DNA of 64,000 nucleotides from Deltaproteobacteria bacterium (GTDB lineage: Bacteria; Desulfobacterota; Desulfuromonadia; Geobacterales; Pseudopelobacteraceae), in contig JAJXYO010000031.1 of assembly GCA_021780495.1 (NCBI GenBank), positions 1 through 64,000 on the forward strand, read 5' to 3'. A program made the position numbers and the translations under genes. This document shows, piece by piece, positions 9,370 to 19,800 of the stretch. Position 1 is the first letter of the stretch. Each line of letters begins with the position of its first letter. The notes beneath the pieces are model-generated. The model was given only the letters and a program-made list of their open reading frames with translations. It was not told the origin of the DNA and searched no databases.

Positions 9370-9963
9370 TTATCGCCCTTGCTCTAGAAATGCCCGAAAA
9401 TGCTGTAACGCCTGGCCACGGTGGCTGATGTGGTTCTTTTCCTGCAGGGAGAGCTCCGCCATGGTGCGATTAAACCCGTCAACCAGAAAAAGAGGATCGT
9501 AACCGAAGCCGCCATCTCCACGCCCTGATGTCAGAATAATCCCCCCTACCCTGCCACTGAAAACCTGCTCAATACCGTCAGGTGTTACAAATGCCAGCAC
9601 ACACATAAAGGCACCCTGTCGCTGACCTGCGGGAACCTGGGCCAGCTCTTCCAGAAGTCGCTGATTATTATCAGCATCTTCGGCCCCCTCCCCCGCAAAA
9701 CGGGCAGAATATACTCCCGGCCGCCCATCCAACGCATCCACGACCAACCCTGAATCATCGGCCAGAGCCGGCAGGCTGGTAAAGAGCATTGCCTCCCGGG
9801 CCTTTTTGAGGGCATTTTCCTGAAAGGTCAGCCCGTCCTCAATCGTTTCAGAAAATCCGGGGAAATCGGCAGCGCAGCGGACCACTTCGACGACACCCTC
9901 CAGAACTGCCTGAATTTCTTTCAGTTTACCACGATTCCGGGTTGCAACAACCAGCTCCCTCAT
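9370..9963 (-). CDS. rdgB: XTP/dITP diphosphatase (Ham1/RdgB family)
   Basis: A 197-residue house-cleaning pyrophosphatase that hydrolyses non-canonical purine nucleoside triphosphates. Diagnostic segments are [17 protein letters not shown] at the N-terminus, [20 protein letters not shown] (metal and base binding), GGFGYDPLF and SHRGQAL near the C-terminus. It overlaps the end of rph by ATGA, a pairing conserved in many bacteria. Length and motifs are complete. Confidence 0.96.
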   Translation of the reverse strand: MRELVVATRNRGKLKEIQAVLEGVVEVVRCAADFPGFSETIEDGLTFQENALKKAREAMLFTSLPALADDSGLVVDALDGRPGVYSARFAGEGAEDADNNQRLLEELAQVPAGQRQGAFMCVLAFVTPDGIEQVFSGRVGGIILTSGRGDGGFGYDPLFLVDGFNRTMAELSLQEKNHISHRGQALQHFRAFLEQGR

Positions 9964-10676
9964 CGGGCCAGGGCCTCTCTCTGGATGACAAAAAGCTTCC
10001 GAATACCCTCTGTAGCCAGAACCCGCATAGCGTCCATCTGCTCAACCGTAAACGGCTCTGCCTCAGCGGTACCCTGCACCTCGACAAAGCGATCACTGGT
10101 GGTCATGACGAAATTCATGTCGACTTCAGCGGCCGAATCCTCAAAATAGTTAAGATCCAGCGCAGCCTCGCCGCCGATGATACCGACGCTGACAGCAGCG
10201 ACGGCCTCTTTCAGCGGGATTTGTGCAATCAAGCCCCTGTCCCGCAAGATTATCAGTGCATCATGCAGAGCGACGTAGGCCCCGGTAATGGAAGCGGTCC
10301 GGGTTCCTCCATCGGCCTGTATCACATCACAATCGATGGTGATAGAGCGCTCACCCAAGGCGATCAGGTCGGTAACCGCCCGCAGGGAGCGGCCGATCAG
10401 GCGTTGAATCTCCAACGTACGACCACTTTGTTTCCCTTTGGCTGCTTCGCGTGATGAACGGGTATGGGTTGCCCGAGGGAGCATGGAATATTCAGCCGTC
10501 ACCCATCCGGTGCCTTTACCGCGCAGAAATGGAGGCACCGACTCCTCTATTGATGCGGTACAGATCACCCGCGTATCGCCGAACTCGACCAACACGGAAC
10601 CTTCAGCATGCTTGGTAAAATTTCTGGTAATACGCACCTGACGTAATACGTTACCATCTCTGCCATCATCTCTCAT
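9960..10676 (-). CDS. rph: Ribonuclease PH
   Basis: A 238-residue phosphate-dependent 3'-5' exoribonuclease that trims tRNA 3' ends, hexameric in known members. The start was set at the ATG at 10676 (MRDDGRDGN) because GAGGT precedes it; the ATG four codons upstream has no ribosome-binding site. Visible motifs are [16 protein letters not shown] and [19 protein letters not shown], the phosphate-binding and catalytic region. First gene of the rph-rdgB-rlmD cluster. Confidence 0.95.
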   Translation of the reverse strand: MRDDGRDGNVLRQVRITRNFTKHAEGSVLVEFGDTRVICTASIEESVPPFLRGKGTGWVTAEYSMLPRATHTRSSREAAKGKQSGRTLEIQRLIGRSLRAVTDLIALGERSITIDCDVIQADGGTRTASITGAYVALHDALIILRDRGLIAQIPLKEAVAAVSVGIIGGEAALDLNYFEDSAAEVDMNFVMTTSDRFVEVQGTAEAEPFTVEQMDAMRVLATEGIRKLFVIQREALAR

Positions 10677-10775
10677 TACAAACCTCATGGAATTATTATT
10701 TTATGTTTCACGCTCCGGCGCACCATTGCTTGAGCGGATAAATTCAATAGCCTTTCAGAGCGGTCCCTGTCAAAC

Positions 10776-10809
10776 AAAAAGGGAAACCGGTTGCCGGGTT
10801 TCCCTTTTA
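10776..10809 (-). terminator. Bidirectional-looking intrinsic terminator
   Basis: AAAAGGGAAACC pairs with GGTTTCCCTTTT around an 8-base loop, with A and T runs on both sides. It lies 27 bp downstream of the stop of the small zinc-ribbon gene on the minus strand and upstream of rph. Confidence 0.85.
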
Positions 10810-10835
10810 TACTGCGTCGTCAGTTGTACGTTCTG

Positions 10836-10991
10836 TCAGCCGAGATGGGTATTATTACTTCGAGCCCGATTAGCCAGAATGGTCGAATCAAGCAATTCTC
10901 CGCAACACGTGCACTTCCATGCATCAAAGGAGCGGACAAAATCATAAAATTTTTCAGCGAACATTCGGCCCTTGCAGCGTGGACATTGCAT
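10836..10991 (-). CDS. Small zinc-ribbon protein (51 aa)
   Basis: A short open frame with a strong ribosome-binding site (GGGAGGG, 6 bases before the ATG) and a terminator just after its stop. The 51 residues start MQCPRCKGRMFAEKFYDF and contain two CxxC-type knuckles (C3/C6, then C27, C29 and C30), as in a treble-clef or rubredoxin-like zinc ribbon. The C-terminus carries LLDSTILANRARSNN. Small proteins of this sort are common in Geobacter-like genomes. The function is unknown; nucleic acid or protein binding is the general guess. It stands alone between rph and the comEA-like gene. Confidence 0.75.
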   Translation of the reverse strand: MQCPRCKGRMFAEKFYDFVRSFDAWKCTCCGELLDSTILANRARSNNTHLG

Positions 10992-11125
10992 AGCAACCCT
11001 CCCGATGATGTAGTAGCGCTCAACTTCCTAAGTACCGGCTAACATTACATCATACGTGCCAATACCAGGCTCGTGCTGGATATCAACACCGGAAAGATCT
11101 CAAATATCTGAACAGTTAAAGATAG

Positions 11126-11749
11126 TTAAAAATATTTCAGCAGGTGATTATATTTTTTTTCACCAATTCCTTCGATGAAAAGCAGGTCCGAAACCTTCAT
11201 CCTGCCGCCATTACTTTGACGATACTCAGCAATTCTCTCGGCCGTCGTCGGCCCGATGCCCGGCACTCTGTCAAAATCGGCTTCACTCATCGCATTAATA
11301 TCAAGGGGTACTCCCATAACAAGCCGCTCACTGGTTGTCATCAGTTTTTTCGACAACTGCACAGTACCGTCTGGAAGGCAGGTCACATGCATTTCCATCC
11401 CATTTTCCATGTACGCAGCAGCATCAGCCCCTACGAGCCCCTTCATGGCAGGGCACAACGGGCCTGCCATTCTAATGGCGGTTATCGTCATTGTGTTGAC
11501 GCATAAGGGATATATGCCGGGATGTCTGACATCGCCACTGATACGGACATAACCACGTGGTGATGAAAGTACGGAAAAAGCCGCCCGAGTAGTTTTTTCT
11601 CTACCTGGGCGGCTTGTGTATACAAGAGGGACAGATATGGCAATTGCACACATCAGGAGAAGAACACGGTGGAAGAAACGTGGCGTTTTTTGAAAGGAAC
11701 GCAGCGAACGAATTCCAGTTCGTTCTGCAGCGCACCTTTCGCCCGTCAC
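11126..11749 (-). CDS. ComEA-like helix-hairpin-helix protein
   Basis: A 207-residue protein with one N-terminal membrane anchor (about residues 27-45, FFHRVLLLMCAIAISVPLVY). An extracytoplasmic SLBB-like beta domain follows (RGYVRISGDVRHPGIYPL, about 65-130). At the C-terminus is a double helix-hairpin-helix (DFDRVPGIGPTTAERIAEYR and LLFIEGIGEKKYNHLL, 155-207). ComEA proteins bind incoming double-stranded DNA during uptake. Here there are no other competence genes nearby, so a role in transformation is only suggested by family. It begins 5 bp downstream of the cimA stop and may be co-transcribed with it. Confidence 0.8.
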   Translation of the reverse strand: MTGERCAAERTGIRSLRSFQKTPRFFHRVLLLMCAIAISVPLVYTSRPGREKTTRAAFSVLSSPRGYVRISGDVRHPGIYPLCVNTMTITAIRMAGPLCPAMKGLVGADAAAYMENGMEMHVTCLPDGTVQLSKKLMTTSERLVMGVPLDINAMSEADFDRVPGIGPTTAERIAEYRQSNGGRMKVSDLLFIEGIGEKKYNHLLKYF

Positions 11750-11754
11750 AACGA

Positions 11755-13323
11755 TTATTCCTCGGATTTATGGAGTTTGTAATCAATACTGTCGATCAGG
11801 GCCTGGTATGAGGCATCAATGATGTTATCAGACACACCCACCGTACCCCAGCGGGCATGCTTGTCACCAGATTCGATCAGCACACGGGTAGACGAAGCCG
11901 TTCCCAGACCAGCCGGAAGCACGCGCACCTTGTAATCCAGGAGCTTAACCTCTTTCAACTTGGGGTAAAATTTCTCTAGCGCCTTGCGCAGGGCGTTATC
12001 GAGCGCATTGACCGGACCGCTCCCTTCGGCGGCGGTATGCTCAATCTTGCCGCCCACCTTGACCATGATGGTCGCTTCGGCCATCGGCTTCTGTTCCTCG
12101 CCGCGCTTCTCATCGATGACGCGAAATCCAAGTACGGTGAAAAACTTTTTATGGGTTCCCAGGGCCTTCTTCATCAGCAGCTCGAATGAAGCTTCGGCCC
12201 CTTCAAACTGGTAGCCGCGGTTTTCCATTTCCTTGATATTGTCGAGGATCTCCAACGTAACAGGATCCTTGCTGTCCAGATTGATGTTGAATTCTTCAGC
12301 CTTGGCAAGGATATTGGCCCGGCCGGACAGATCCGAAACCAGTACACGCGTACAGTTGCCCACCACTTCCGGGCGCATATGCTCGTAGGTCTCAGGGTGG
12401 CGCTGGATGGCGCTGACGTGAACGCCCCCCTTGTGGGCGAAAGCGGAATTACCGACATAGGCCTGATGCTTGTTGGGGGAAAAATTGGCCAGTTCGTAGA
12501 CAAAACGAGAGACATCCCGCAGGTGACGCAACTGTTCGTCCGTAATGCAGTCCCTCTTCATCTTGACCTTCAGGGCCGGAATGATCGAACAAAGATTGGC
12601 ATTTCCGCAGCGTTCTCCAAATCCGTTGATGGTGCCCTGCACCTGGACGATACCCTGTTCGACGGCAATCATCGTATTGGCCACGGCACACTCACCGTCA
12701 TTATGGGTATGGATTCCCAGCGGGGTCTTGATCTGCTTTTTAACCGCCTTGATGATCTCTGCCAGCTCGAACGGCATGGTGCCGCCGTTGGTGTCGCACA
12801 GGACGATGCAGTCAACCTTGGCCTGTTCTGCTGCCATGAGAGTCTTGATGGCATAATCTGGATTGGCCTTGTAGCCATCGAAAAAGTGCTCGGCGTCGTA
12901 GAACACCTCCGCTGCATTCTTTTTCAGATACTCCAGTGAATCGAAAATCAGCTCAAGATTCTCTTCCAGCGAGATGCGCAGGGCTTCGCGCACATGGAAA
13001 TCCCAGGTTTTGCCGAAAATCGTAATGGCATCCGCCTCGGCCTTGATCAACGTGATAATATTATTGTCCTTGTCAGGCGTGACCTTGGCGCGGCGGGTGG
13101 AACCGAATGCTGCAATCTTGGCATGGGAGAGTTTTTCTTTTTTGATATCCTTGAAAAAAGCCACATCCTTGGGATTGCTCCCTGGCCAGCCGCCTTCGAT
13201 ATAGTGAATACCCATATCATCAAGCCGGTGGGCAATGCGAATCTTGTCCTCAAGCAGAAACGAGACATCCTCGGCCTGCGTCCCATCACGCAATGTGGTA
13301 TCATACAATTTTACAAGGCTCAT
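11755..13323 (-). CDS. cimA: Citramalate synthase
   Basis: A 522-residue enzyme that condenses pyruvate and acetyl-CoA to (R)-citramalate, the threonine-independent entry to isoleucine used by Geobacter. The ATG at 13323 follows GGGGAGG at ideal spacing. The N-terminal TIM barrel (about 1-280) shows [16 protein letters not shown] (metal and substrate) and [13 protein letters not shown] (metal-binding His). The C-terminal LeuA-type dimerisation/allosteric domain (about 410-515) ends near [19 protein letters not shown]. The TLRDGTQAE wording and length match the CimA/long LeuA-like class rather than 2-isopropylmalate synthase proper. Isoleucine feedback is expected from the family but not visible here. 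Confidence 0.92.
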   Translation of the reverse strand: MSLVKLYDTTLRDGTQAEDVSFLLEDKIRIAHRLDDMGIHYIEGGWPGSNPKDVAFFKDIKKEKLSHAKIAAFGSTRRAKVTPDKDNNIITLIKAEADAITIFGKTWDFHVREALRISLEENLELIFDSLEYLKKNAAEVFYDAEHFFDGYKANPDYAIKTLMAAEQAKVDCIVLCDTNGGTMPFELAEIIKAVKKQIKTPLGIHTHNDGECAVANTMIAVEQGIVQVQGTINGFGERCGNANLCSIIPALKVKMKRDCITDEQLRHLRDVSRFVYELANFSPNKHQAYVGNSAFAHKGGVHVSAIQRHPETYEHMRPEVVGNCTRVLVSDLSGRANILAKAEEFNINLDSKDPVTLEILDNIKEMENRGYQFEGAEASFELLMKKALGTHKKFFTVLGFRVIDEKRGEEQKPMAEATIMVKVGGKIEHTAAEGSGPVNALDNALRKALEKFYPKLKEVKLLDYKVRVLPAGLGTASSTRVLIESGDKHARWGTVGVSDNIIDASYQALIDSIDYKLHKSEE

Positions 13324-13596
13324 GACGTACCTCCCCAAATATCGCTTCATGTACTCAGCACATGAAAATGGCTTCTTTTGTATCCGCTTTGATGATTTTT
13401 TTCAACTAAAACCATAAAATATTGTTCTACGCTCAAGAGCAACATCGCCACCCGAAAAATCATATCTTTCAAGTTAAATGTTATAGTATAAAATCAAAGA
13501 GCTGACTACAAGGGCATGCAATGACCGCGAAAACAAGATGCACCGATCTGTCGCGGAGCGGTAACATGACGGTGAAACCTGTCACAGGAGGTCGTA

Positions 13597-14754
13597 ATGA
13601 TCTACAAATCTGCCAGCACCTCACTTACTGACGCCTACCGGGCAGGGAGCGAAATCGGCGAAGCACTGAAAGATTCCGGCCCGGAAGTGATCCTCCTGTT
13701 TACCTCCATCACCTTTGAGAGCAACTTTGACGTTTTTATTGCCGGATTGTACGATGGCCTTGAAACCAGCCAGGTGATTATTTTTGGCGGCACCGGTGAT
13801 GGAATATATGAAACGTCACTGACCGCGCACTATGGAGTATGTGCCCTTGGCATCAACTCGGGTGGCCGGACAACCTGGAGCACCGCCGCAGAACTCGGAG
13901 TTGGCGCTGATTCACCCGGTACCGCCCGCAACTGTGCGTCCGCAGCCTTGGCGCAGCTTGGCGGCAAAGCTGAATGGGCCTTTGTCCTCGCCGATGGCGT
14001 CACCGCCGACGGAACCGGGGTTGCCGCAGGAGTAGGCGAAATACTTTCTATTCCGTTTATAGGCGGGATGACCGGTGATGACAGAAAATTCACTCGCAGC
14101 CGGATATTCCTCAATGGTCTGGAGATCGAAGACGGCGTCGCAATCTTGCTTGCCTCCGGCAGCGTGCCGTTCATCACGCATTCCTCCAGTGGGTTTATCC
14201 CGATTGGTGCCCTCGGGATCATCGAAGAGTCGCATGGTAAGTCTATCGGTCGTATCAGCGGACAGACTCCGCTGGCGTTCATCAAGGAACAGGTCGGCAA
14301 ACCTCTGGCTATGGCGGATCTCGGCATACTTGCCCTGGCGACCTATACCGAATCAGCGCCTGACCGGTTTTTCATGCGCACAACGTATCGTTACGATATG
14401 CTGACCGGAGCCATTACAACCTTTGGCAGCATACCGACAGGCGCAACGATTCAAGTCAGCGGCGCAGGACGGGAACAGCTGCTGCAGGCGGTACAGTACT
14501 GCATCGATACGGTGGTCTGCACCGGCTTCACTCCCGCGGCTGCCGTTATCATCAGCTGTGCCGGCAGGAAATGGCAGCTTGATAATTGCGGAGAAGAGGA
14601 GGTACAGGCTATCCAGGACGCCATCGGGCTTCAAATTCCGCTGGTCGGCTTCCCCTCGTTCGGTGAGATTGGCCCGTTTCTCACGAACGACGGCACCTAT
14701 ACCGAAACATTCTTCCACAATGCTACCGTGGTTATCTGTCTACTGGGAGCGTAA
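13597..14754 (+). CDS. FIST domain sensory protein
   Basis: A 385-residue soluble protein made of FIST N (about 25-230) and FIST C (about 245-370) domains. FIST domains are proposed small-ligand sensors, possibly for amino acids, coupled to kinases, cyclases or chemoreceptors. Typical glycine-rich pieces are IFGGTGDGIYETSLT, FIGGMTGDD and FPSFGEIGPF near the end. No signal peptide or membrane segment is seen. AGGAGG precedes the ATG. The next gene, a hybrid histidine kinase, starts 1 bp after the stop. This suggests FIST delivers a signal to that kinase as a separate subunit. The 270-bp gap upstream holds no other gene. Confidence 0.88.
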   Translation: MIYKSASTSLTDAYRAGSEIGEALKDSGPEVILLFTSITFESNFDVFIAGLYDGLETSQVIIFGGTGDGIYETSLTAHYGVCALGINSGGRTTWSTAAELGVGADSPGTARNCASAALAQLGGKAEWAFVLADGVTADGTGVAAGVGEILSIPFIGGMTGDDRKFTRSRIFLNGLEIEDGVAILLASGSVPFITHSSSGFIPIGALGIIEESHGKSIGRISGQTPLAFIKEQVGKPLAMADLGILALATYTESAPDRFFMRTTYRYDMLTGAITTFGSIPTGATIQVSGAGREQLLQAVQYCIDTVVCTGFTPAAAVIISCAGRKWQLDNCGEEEVQAIQDAIGLQIPLVGFPSFGEIGPFLTNDGTYTETFFHNATVVICLLGA

Positions 14755-14755
14755 C

Positions 14756-16759
14756 GTGAGCTATCGTCTCTTGTCCCTGATTGAAGACGCACCGACTGGC
14801 TTCCTGTTCTGCCCCCGTCTTTCGCAAAAAGACGTCCGGCGCTGGCCGTTTGCACTGCTGGCAGCGAGCAGGGAGGATGCCGCACGCGCCTTGACGCCGT
14901 TTGCCACGAACCTTGCCGGCATCATCGTCACCTTTGGCCCTGAACACACCTGGCAGCAATGCTCAGCGCTGCTGTTTCATTACACCGTCCCATTCGAGCT
15001 GCACGACCATCTGGCCGCTCTGCTACATGCGCATCTGGGTTTGCTGGAAAGCTGCCAGCAGACGGAAAACCGCTTCTCCGAACAGACGCTCAAACACCTG
15101 CGCGCCAGAGAAGAAAGTCTCCGCAACAAACAAGAGGTGACGCTGATCAAAGAGAGTCTGGACGTAGAGCTGTCCGAGCGAAAGCGGATTGAAGAGGCGT
15201 TGCGGGAAAGCGAGGCCCACTACCGCTTATTGACCGAAAACGTCTCGGACGTAGTCTGGAAGGCGGATAAAGATTATCGTATAACGTACATCAGCCCGGC
15301 TGACGAGCGCTTGCGTGGCTACCGGGCCGACGAAGTAATCGGTCGCCATGCCTTTGAGCTGTTTAGTGACGATACGGTTGCAGCCATCACGAAGCTATTT
15401 CGGCAAAGGGCGTCCGCTGAACAGAACGGCATAAAAACCGGCACCCTAACCTTCGAGGCAGAGCATCAGTGCAAAGACGGCAGATGGATTTGGGCGGAGG
15501 TCAGCTCCACCCCGGAACGGGATATCCATGGCATCATTACCGGATACCACGGTATCTCACGGGAAATAACCGAACGTAAAGCGTATGAAAAAGAACGGCA
15601 GAAGATTGAAAAGCTGGAATCACTGGGTGTTCTGGCCGGCGGCATTGCCCATGATTTCAATAATATCCTTACCGGTGTCATGGGCAACATCTCCTTTGCC
15701 CAGATGTTTCTTGATGCGGGTCATAAATCTCACAAACCTCTGGTTGAAGCCGAAAAAGCTTCGGTTCGGGCGACCGAGCTTGCCCGGCAACTCCTCACCT
15801 TTGCCCGCGGTGGCGAACCGGTAAAAAAAGTGGTTTCGGTTCAACACCTCGTAAATGAAGCCGTATCGCTGGTGCTGCATGGCTCGAATGTCAGGGCAGT
15901 CGCCGACATACCTGCCTCAATTCACGCCATCGAAGCAGACGAAGGGCAAATAAGCCAGGCATTCAATAACATTATCATCAATGCCACGCAGGCAATGCCG
16001 GGAGGCGGGACACTGGTGGTGGCCGCACACAACGAGACACTTGCCGATGCGAACGCCTTCGCGCTGCCATCCGGCAGATATACCCGGATAAGCTTTTCCG
16101 ATCAGGGCTGCGGCATCTCGGATGAAGACCTGAAAAGAATCTTCGACCCCTATTTTACGACCAAGTTAACCGGAAACGGACTGGGCCTCGCTTCGGTCCA
16201 CTCGATCGTCAAGCGGCATGGCGGACATGTCGGCGCCAGCTCGATAGTTGGCAGAGGAACGACCTTCACCATGTATCTGCCATCGATCGGAGAAGCATAC
16301 TCAAAACAGCAAACCGCCCCGGCCACGCAGGCGGCCGATCGTCACCTGCGTGGTTCCATTCTCGTCATGGATGATGAGGAGATGATCCGGAACATGACGG
16401 CCGAAATGCTGCATTATCTGGGGTATCAGGTGAGTACCTGCGAGAACGGTACTGAGGCCATCTCGCAGTACAAAGCAGGCAACGAATCCGGGACACCGTT
16501 TTCTGCGGTTATTATGGATCTGACCATTCCAGGCGGCATGGGAGGGAAGGAAACAGCACGGCAGATTCTAGCGGTTGATCCCAAGGCGTGCCTGATCGTG
16601 TCGAGCGGCTATTCAAATGATCCGATCATGTCCGACTATGGAACGTATGGTTTTGCCGGCGCAGTGGCGAAACCATACAACATGAAGGAGTTCGGAAAAC
16701 TGATAGGTTCCGTGCTGTCTGCTCGACAACCGGAACAAGCCCACCGGCCATTAACGTGA
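14756..16759 (+). CDS. PAS hybrid histidine kinase with receiver domain
   Basis: The start is a GTG at 14756, one base after the FIST stop and preceded by GGGAG, giving 667 residues. An N-terminal segment of about 130 residues matches nothing I recognise. A short coiled coil leads to a PAS domain (about 151-275, HYRLLTENVSDVVWKADKDY). The HisKA phospho-acceptor is GGIAHDFNNIL (His near 299). The HATPase domain shows the N box NNIIINATQAMPGGG and G boxes SDQGCGISDE and GNGLGLASVHSI. A C-terminal receiver (about 532-655) carries MDDEE, a phospho-Asp in VIMDLTIPGG (near 588) and a Lys in VAKPYN. No transmembrane segment was seen, so a cytosolic signal, perhaps via FIST, is likely. No DNA-binding output is nearby. 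Confidence 0.92.
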   Translation: MSYRLLSLIEDAPTGFLFCPRLSQKDVRRWPFALLAASREDAARALTPFATNLAGIIVTFGPEHTWQQCSALLFHYTVPFELHDHLAALLHAHLGLLESCQQTENRFSEQTLKHLRAREESLRNKQEVTLIKESLDVELSERKRIEEALRESEAHYRLLTENVSDVVWKADKDYRITYISPADERLRGYRADEVIGRHAFELFSDDTVAAITKLFRQRASAEQNGIKTGTLTFEAEHQCKDGRWIWAEVSSTPERDIHGIITGYHGISREITERKAYEKERQKIEKLESLGVLAGGIAHDFNNILTGVMGNISFAQMFLDAGHKSHKPLVEAEKASVRATELARQLLTFARGGEPVKKVVSVQHLVNEAVSLVLHGSNVRAVADIPASIHAIEADEGQISQAFNNIIINATQAMPGGGTLVVAAHNETLADANAFALPSGRYTRISFSDQGCGISDEDLKRIFDPYFTTKLTGNGLGLASVHSIVKRHGGHVGASSIVGRGTTFTMYLPSIGEAYSKQQTAPATQAADRHLRGSILVMDDEEMIRNMTAEMLHYLGYQVSTCENGTEAISQYKAGNESGTPFSAVIMDLTIPGGMGGKETARQILAVDPKACLIVSSGYSNDPIMSDYGTYGFAGAVAKPYNMKEFGKLIGSVLSARQPEQAHRPLT

Positions 16760-16847
16760 ATGTTTCAGGTCAAATACCGGAACGAAAAACGCACCGACGT
16801 ATGTTATACCTTGCAATACACAACAACGCCTGCCCCGGGGTGATACC

Positions 16848-19800
16848 ATGACCAGAAAAAACAAGATCCTGCTGATATCCCTTGCCTCGGTAGCGGCCCT
16901 GCTGATCTTTATCATCACCATCCTGCCGCTGATCGTCCGGAACCAGGCCGTGGCGGCCATCGAACGGGAGACGGGACGTAAGGCCAGCATTGAAAAGATT
17001 GCCATCAATCCCTTCACGCTGACGGTCACCGTCAACGGGTGCGCCATCAAAGACAAGGATGGAGGTCCATTCATATCCATCGGCAGACTGCGCGCTTCAC
17101 TGAGTCTGGCATCGCTCTACCGGCGTGCCCTGATCCTGTCGGAGGTCTCGATTGACGCCCCGGCCATTTCGTTCGCCCGCCTGGCTGCCAACAACTACAG
17201 CTTCAACGATATCATCGAGCTCCAGAAGGCCAAACCGCAGAAGGAATCGAAAGGCGGGTTATCTTTCTCCATCAACAACATCTCCATTACCAACGGCTCG
17301 CTGGATTTTGATGATCAGGCTATTGCGGGTGGACGAAAGCACACTATCCGCAATCTCAAAATTGCGATACCCTTCATCAGCAATATCCCTTTCCTGGTGG
17401 AAAAATATACCGATCCCCATATCTCTGCACTGGTCAATGGCGCCCCCTTCAACTTCCAGGGCAAGGTCAAGCCGCTCAGCAAATCCATGGAAACATCGGT
17501 GCATATCGACCTCAAACAGCTCAGCCTGCCGGAGTATATCGCCTATTTGCCGGTCAGGCCACCTGCCGACTTGATGTCGGGAAAGCTGGGGATCAACTGC
17601 GATCTGACCTACCGGGTCTCCAAGGATAAAAAGCCGGAACTGGGCATCAAGGGCCGGATCGTGCTGGATACAATCGCAGTGAACCTGAGAAACGGGCAAC
17701 CTCTGCTCAGGCTCCCCTCGTTCCAGGTAACGGCCTCGGATCTGGATGTGTTTGCCAAACGGTTCCTGTTTGATGCCATAACCATTGATGGCCTGGAACT
17801 GTTTGCCAGCCGGAATGCCAAGGGTGTCTGGATGTATAACCAGTTGCTGCCAACCACCCCAGAGGGGAAAAAGAGCGAACCGGCCGCTGACAGCAAGCAG
17901 GCCCACCCGCCATTGGTGCAGGTCACGTCGCTTGCCGTCAACAACGGCAGCATCCATTTCAGCGATGCGCAGCCGGCCGGCGGCTTCAAAAGCGAGATAA
18001 GCCAGATAGACGCCGCGGTACGGAACTTTTCCACCGCAGAAGGCGCCACGGCTGAATACGAATGTTCACTGTTGATGGACAACGAGGCAACCTTCAACGT
18101 CGATGGCAATTTTTCCCTCTCCCCGTTGTCGGCCAGCGTCTCCAGCGAACTGAGCGGCATGAAGATTCAGCGGGCCTGGCCCTATCTGTCCCGGTATCTG
18201 ACGGCTCCGCTCAAAGGCACGGTCGAGCTCTCCTCGGAATTGTCCTTCAGCAAGGAACTCGGTCTGACGGTTGAGCAAGGCTCGTTGCTGGTCACCGGCT
18301 TCTCGGCCCGCTATGGCGCCAAAGAAGGCTTCGACCTGGCACGTTTCGAAATTAAAGATGCCGGATACAGTCAGAAAAAAAACACTGCTGAAATTGGCGA
18401 GATCAGACTCTCAAAAGGTGATCTTGCACTTTCCCGCGAAGTGGACGGCACGCTCTCGGCCCTGTCGTTACTCAAGTTGCACCCGGCCAAGTCCGCCGTG
18501 AAAAGGACCTCGGCCGATTCGCCACAAAACCGGCCGACAACACCGAAGTTCACGTTCCGCCTCAAAAAGCTCCAGCTGGAGAAATTCAACGCCGCTTTTA
18601 CCGATAAGACCCTGGAAGATAAACCACATTTTACGCTGCACAACACATCTTTGAGCCTGACAAACCTGAACGGACCTCAGTTTACCCCGGCCAGGCTGCG
18701 CTTCGCCTCGATCTTCAACAAAGCGACCCCACTCAAGGCCAACGGCGATATCACACCGCTTCCGTTCCGCTACAAGGGGCGTATCAGTATCGGCCGTCTG
18801 CCGCTACGCGACTTCGAGGCCTACTTCCCGGATAACATCAATGTCATTATTCTGGACGGATTTGCTGACGCCGACATGCATGTGGATATCGCTCTCAAGA
18901 ACAACAAACCGGTCGGCAGCTTCGAGGGCGACGCGGGTATCCGCGCATTCCACGCCATCGACACCGAGGCCGAAGAAGACCTGCTCAAGTGGGAGAGCCT
19001 GCAACTGGACGACATACAGGGCAACCTGGAGCCGTTCCGCCTGTCTCTGCGCCAGATTGCCCTCAACGGGGTCTATTCTCGTATCATCATCCACCCGGAT
19101 GGCACCCTGAATCTCCAGAATCTGGTGGAGAATCCGAAACCTGTCCACTCACCATCAGCCACACCTCCAGCGGTCAGCGTTGCCGCTGCGCCGCCAGCTC
19201 CTGAAAAGGGCGCCAAGAAACAGATCAAAATCGAGGCGGTCACCATCCAGGATGGTACCCTCTCCTTCACCGACAACCATCTGCCGCAGCATTTTTCCAC
19301 CACCTTCTACAGCCTGGGTGGCAGGATAAGCGGTCTGTCATCGGAGGATTCGAAGCTGGCTGATGTAGACCTGCGCGGCAATCTGGAAAATCACTCGCCG
19401 CTCCAGATCACCGGCCAGATCAACCCTCTGCGGGATGACCTGTTCGTAAACCTGAAGATTTCCTTCCGCGACATCGAGTTATCACCGGTCACACCCTATA
19501 CCAGCAGGTTTCTGGGGTACAAGGTTGAAAAAGGCAAGTTGTACCTGGATCTCACATACCATATCGACAAGAAACAGCTCGCCTCGGAGAACAAGATATT
19601 CATCGATCAATTCACATTCGGTGAGAAGGTCGCAAGCGATAAAGCTACCAGCCTGCCGGTAAAACTGGGGCTGGCGCTTCTCAAGGACCGCAAGGGGGAA
19701 ATTCACCTGGACGTGCCTGTCACCGGTCGCACCGATGATCCGAAATTCAGTATCTGGAAACTGATCTTCCAGGTTATACAGAATCTGCTGGTCAAGGCGG

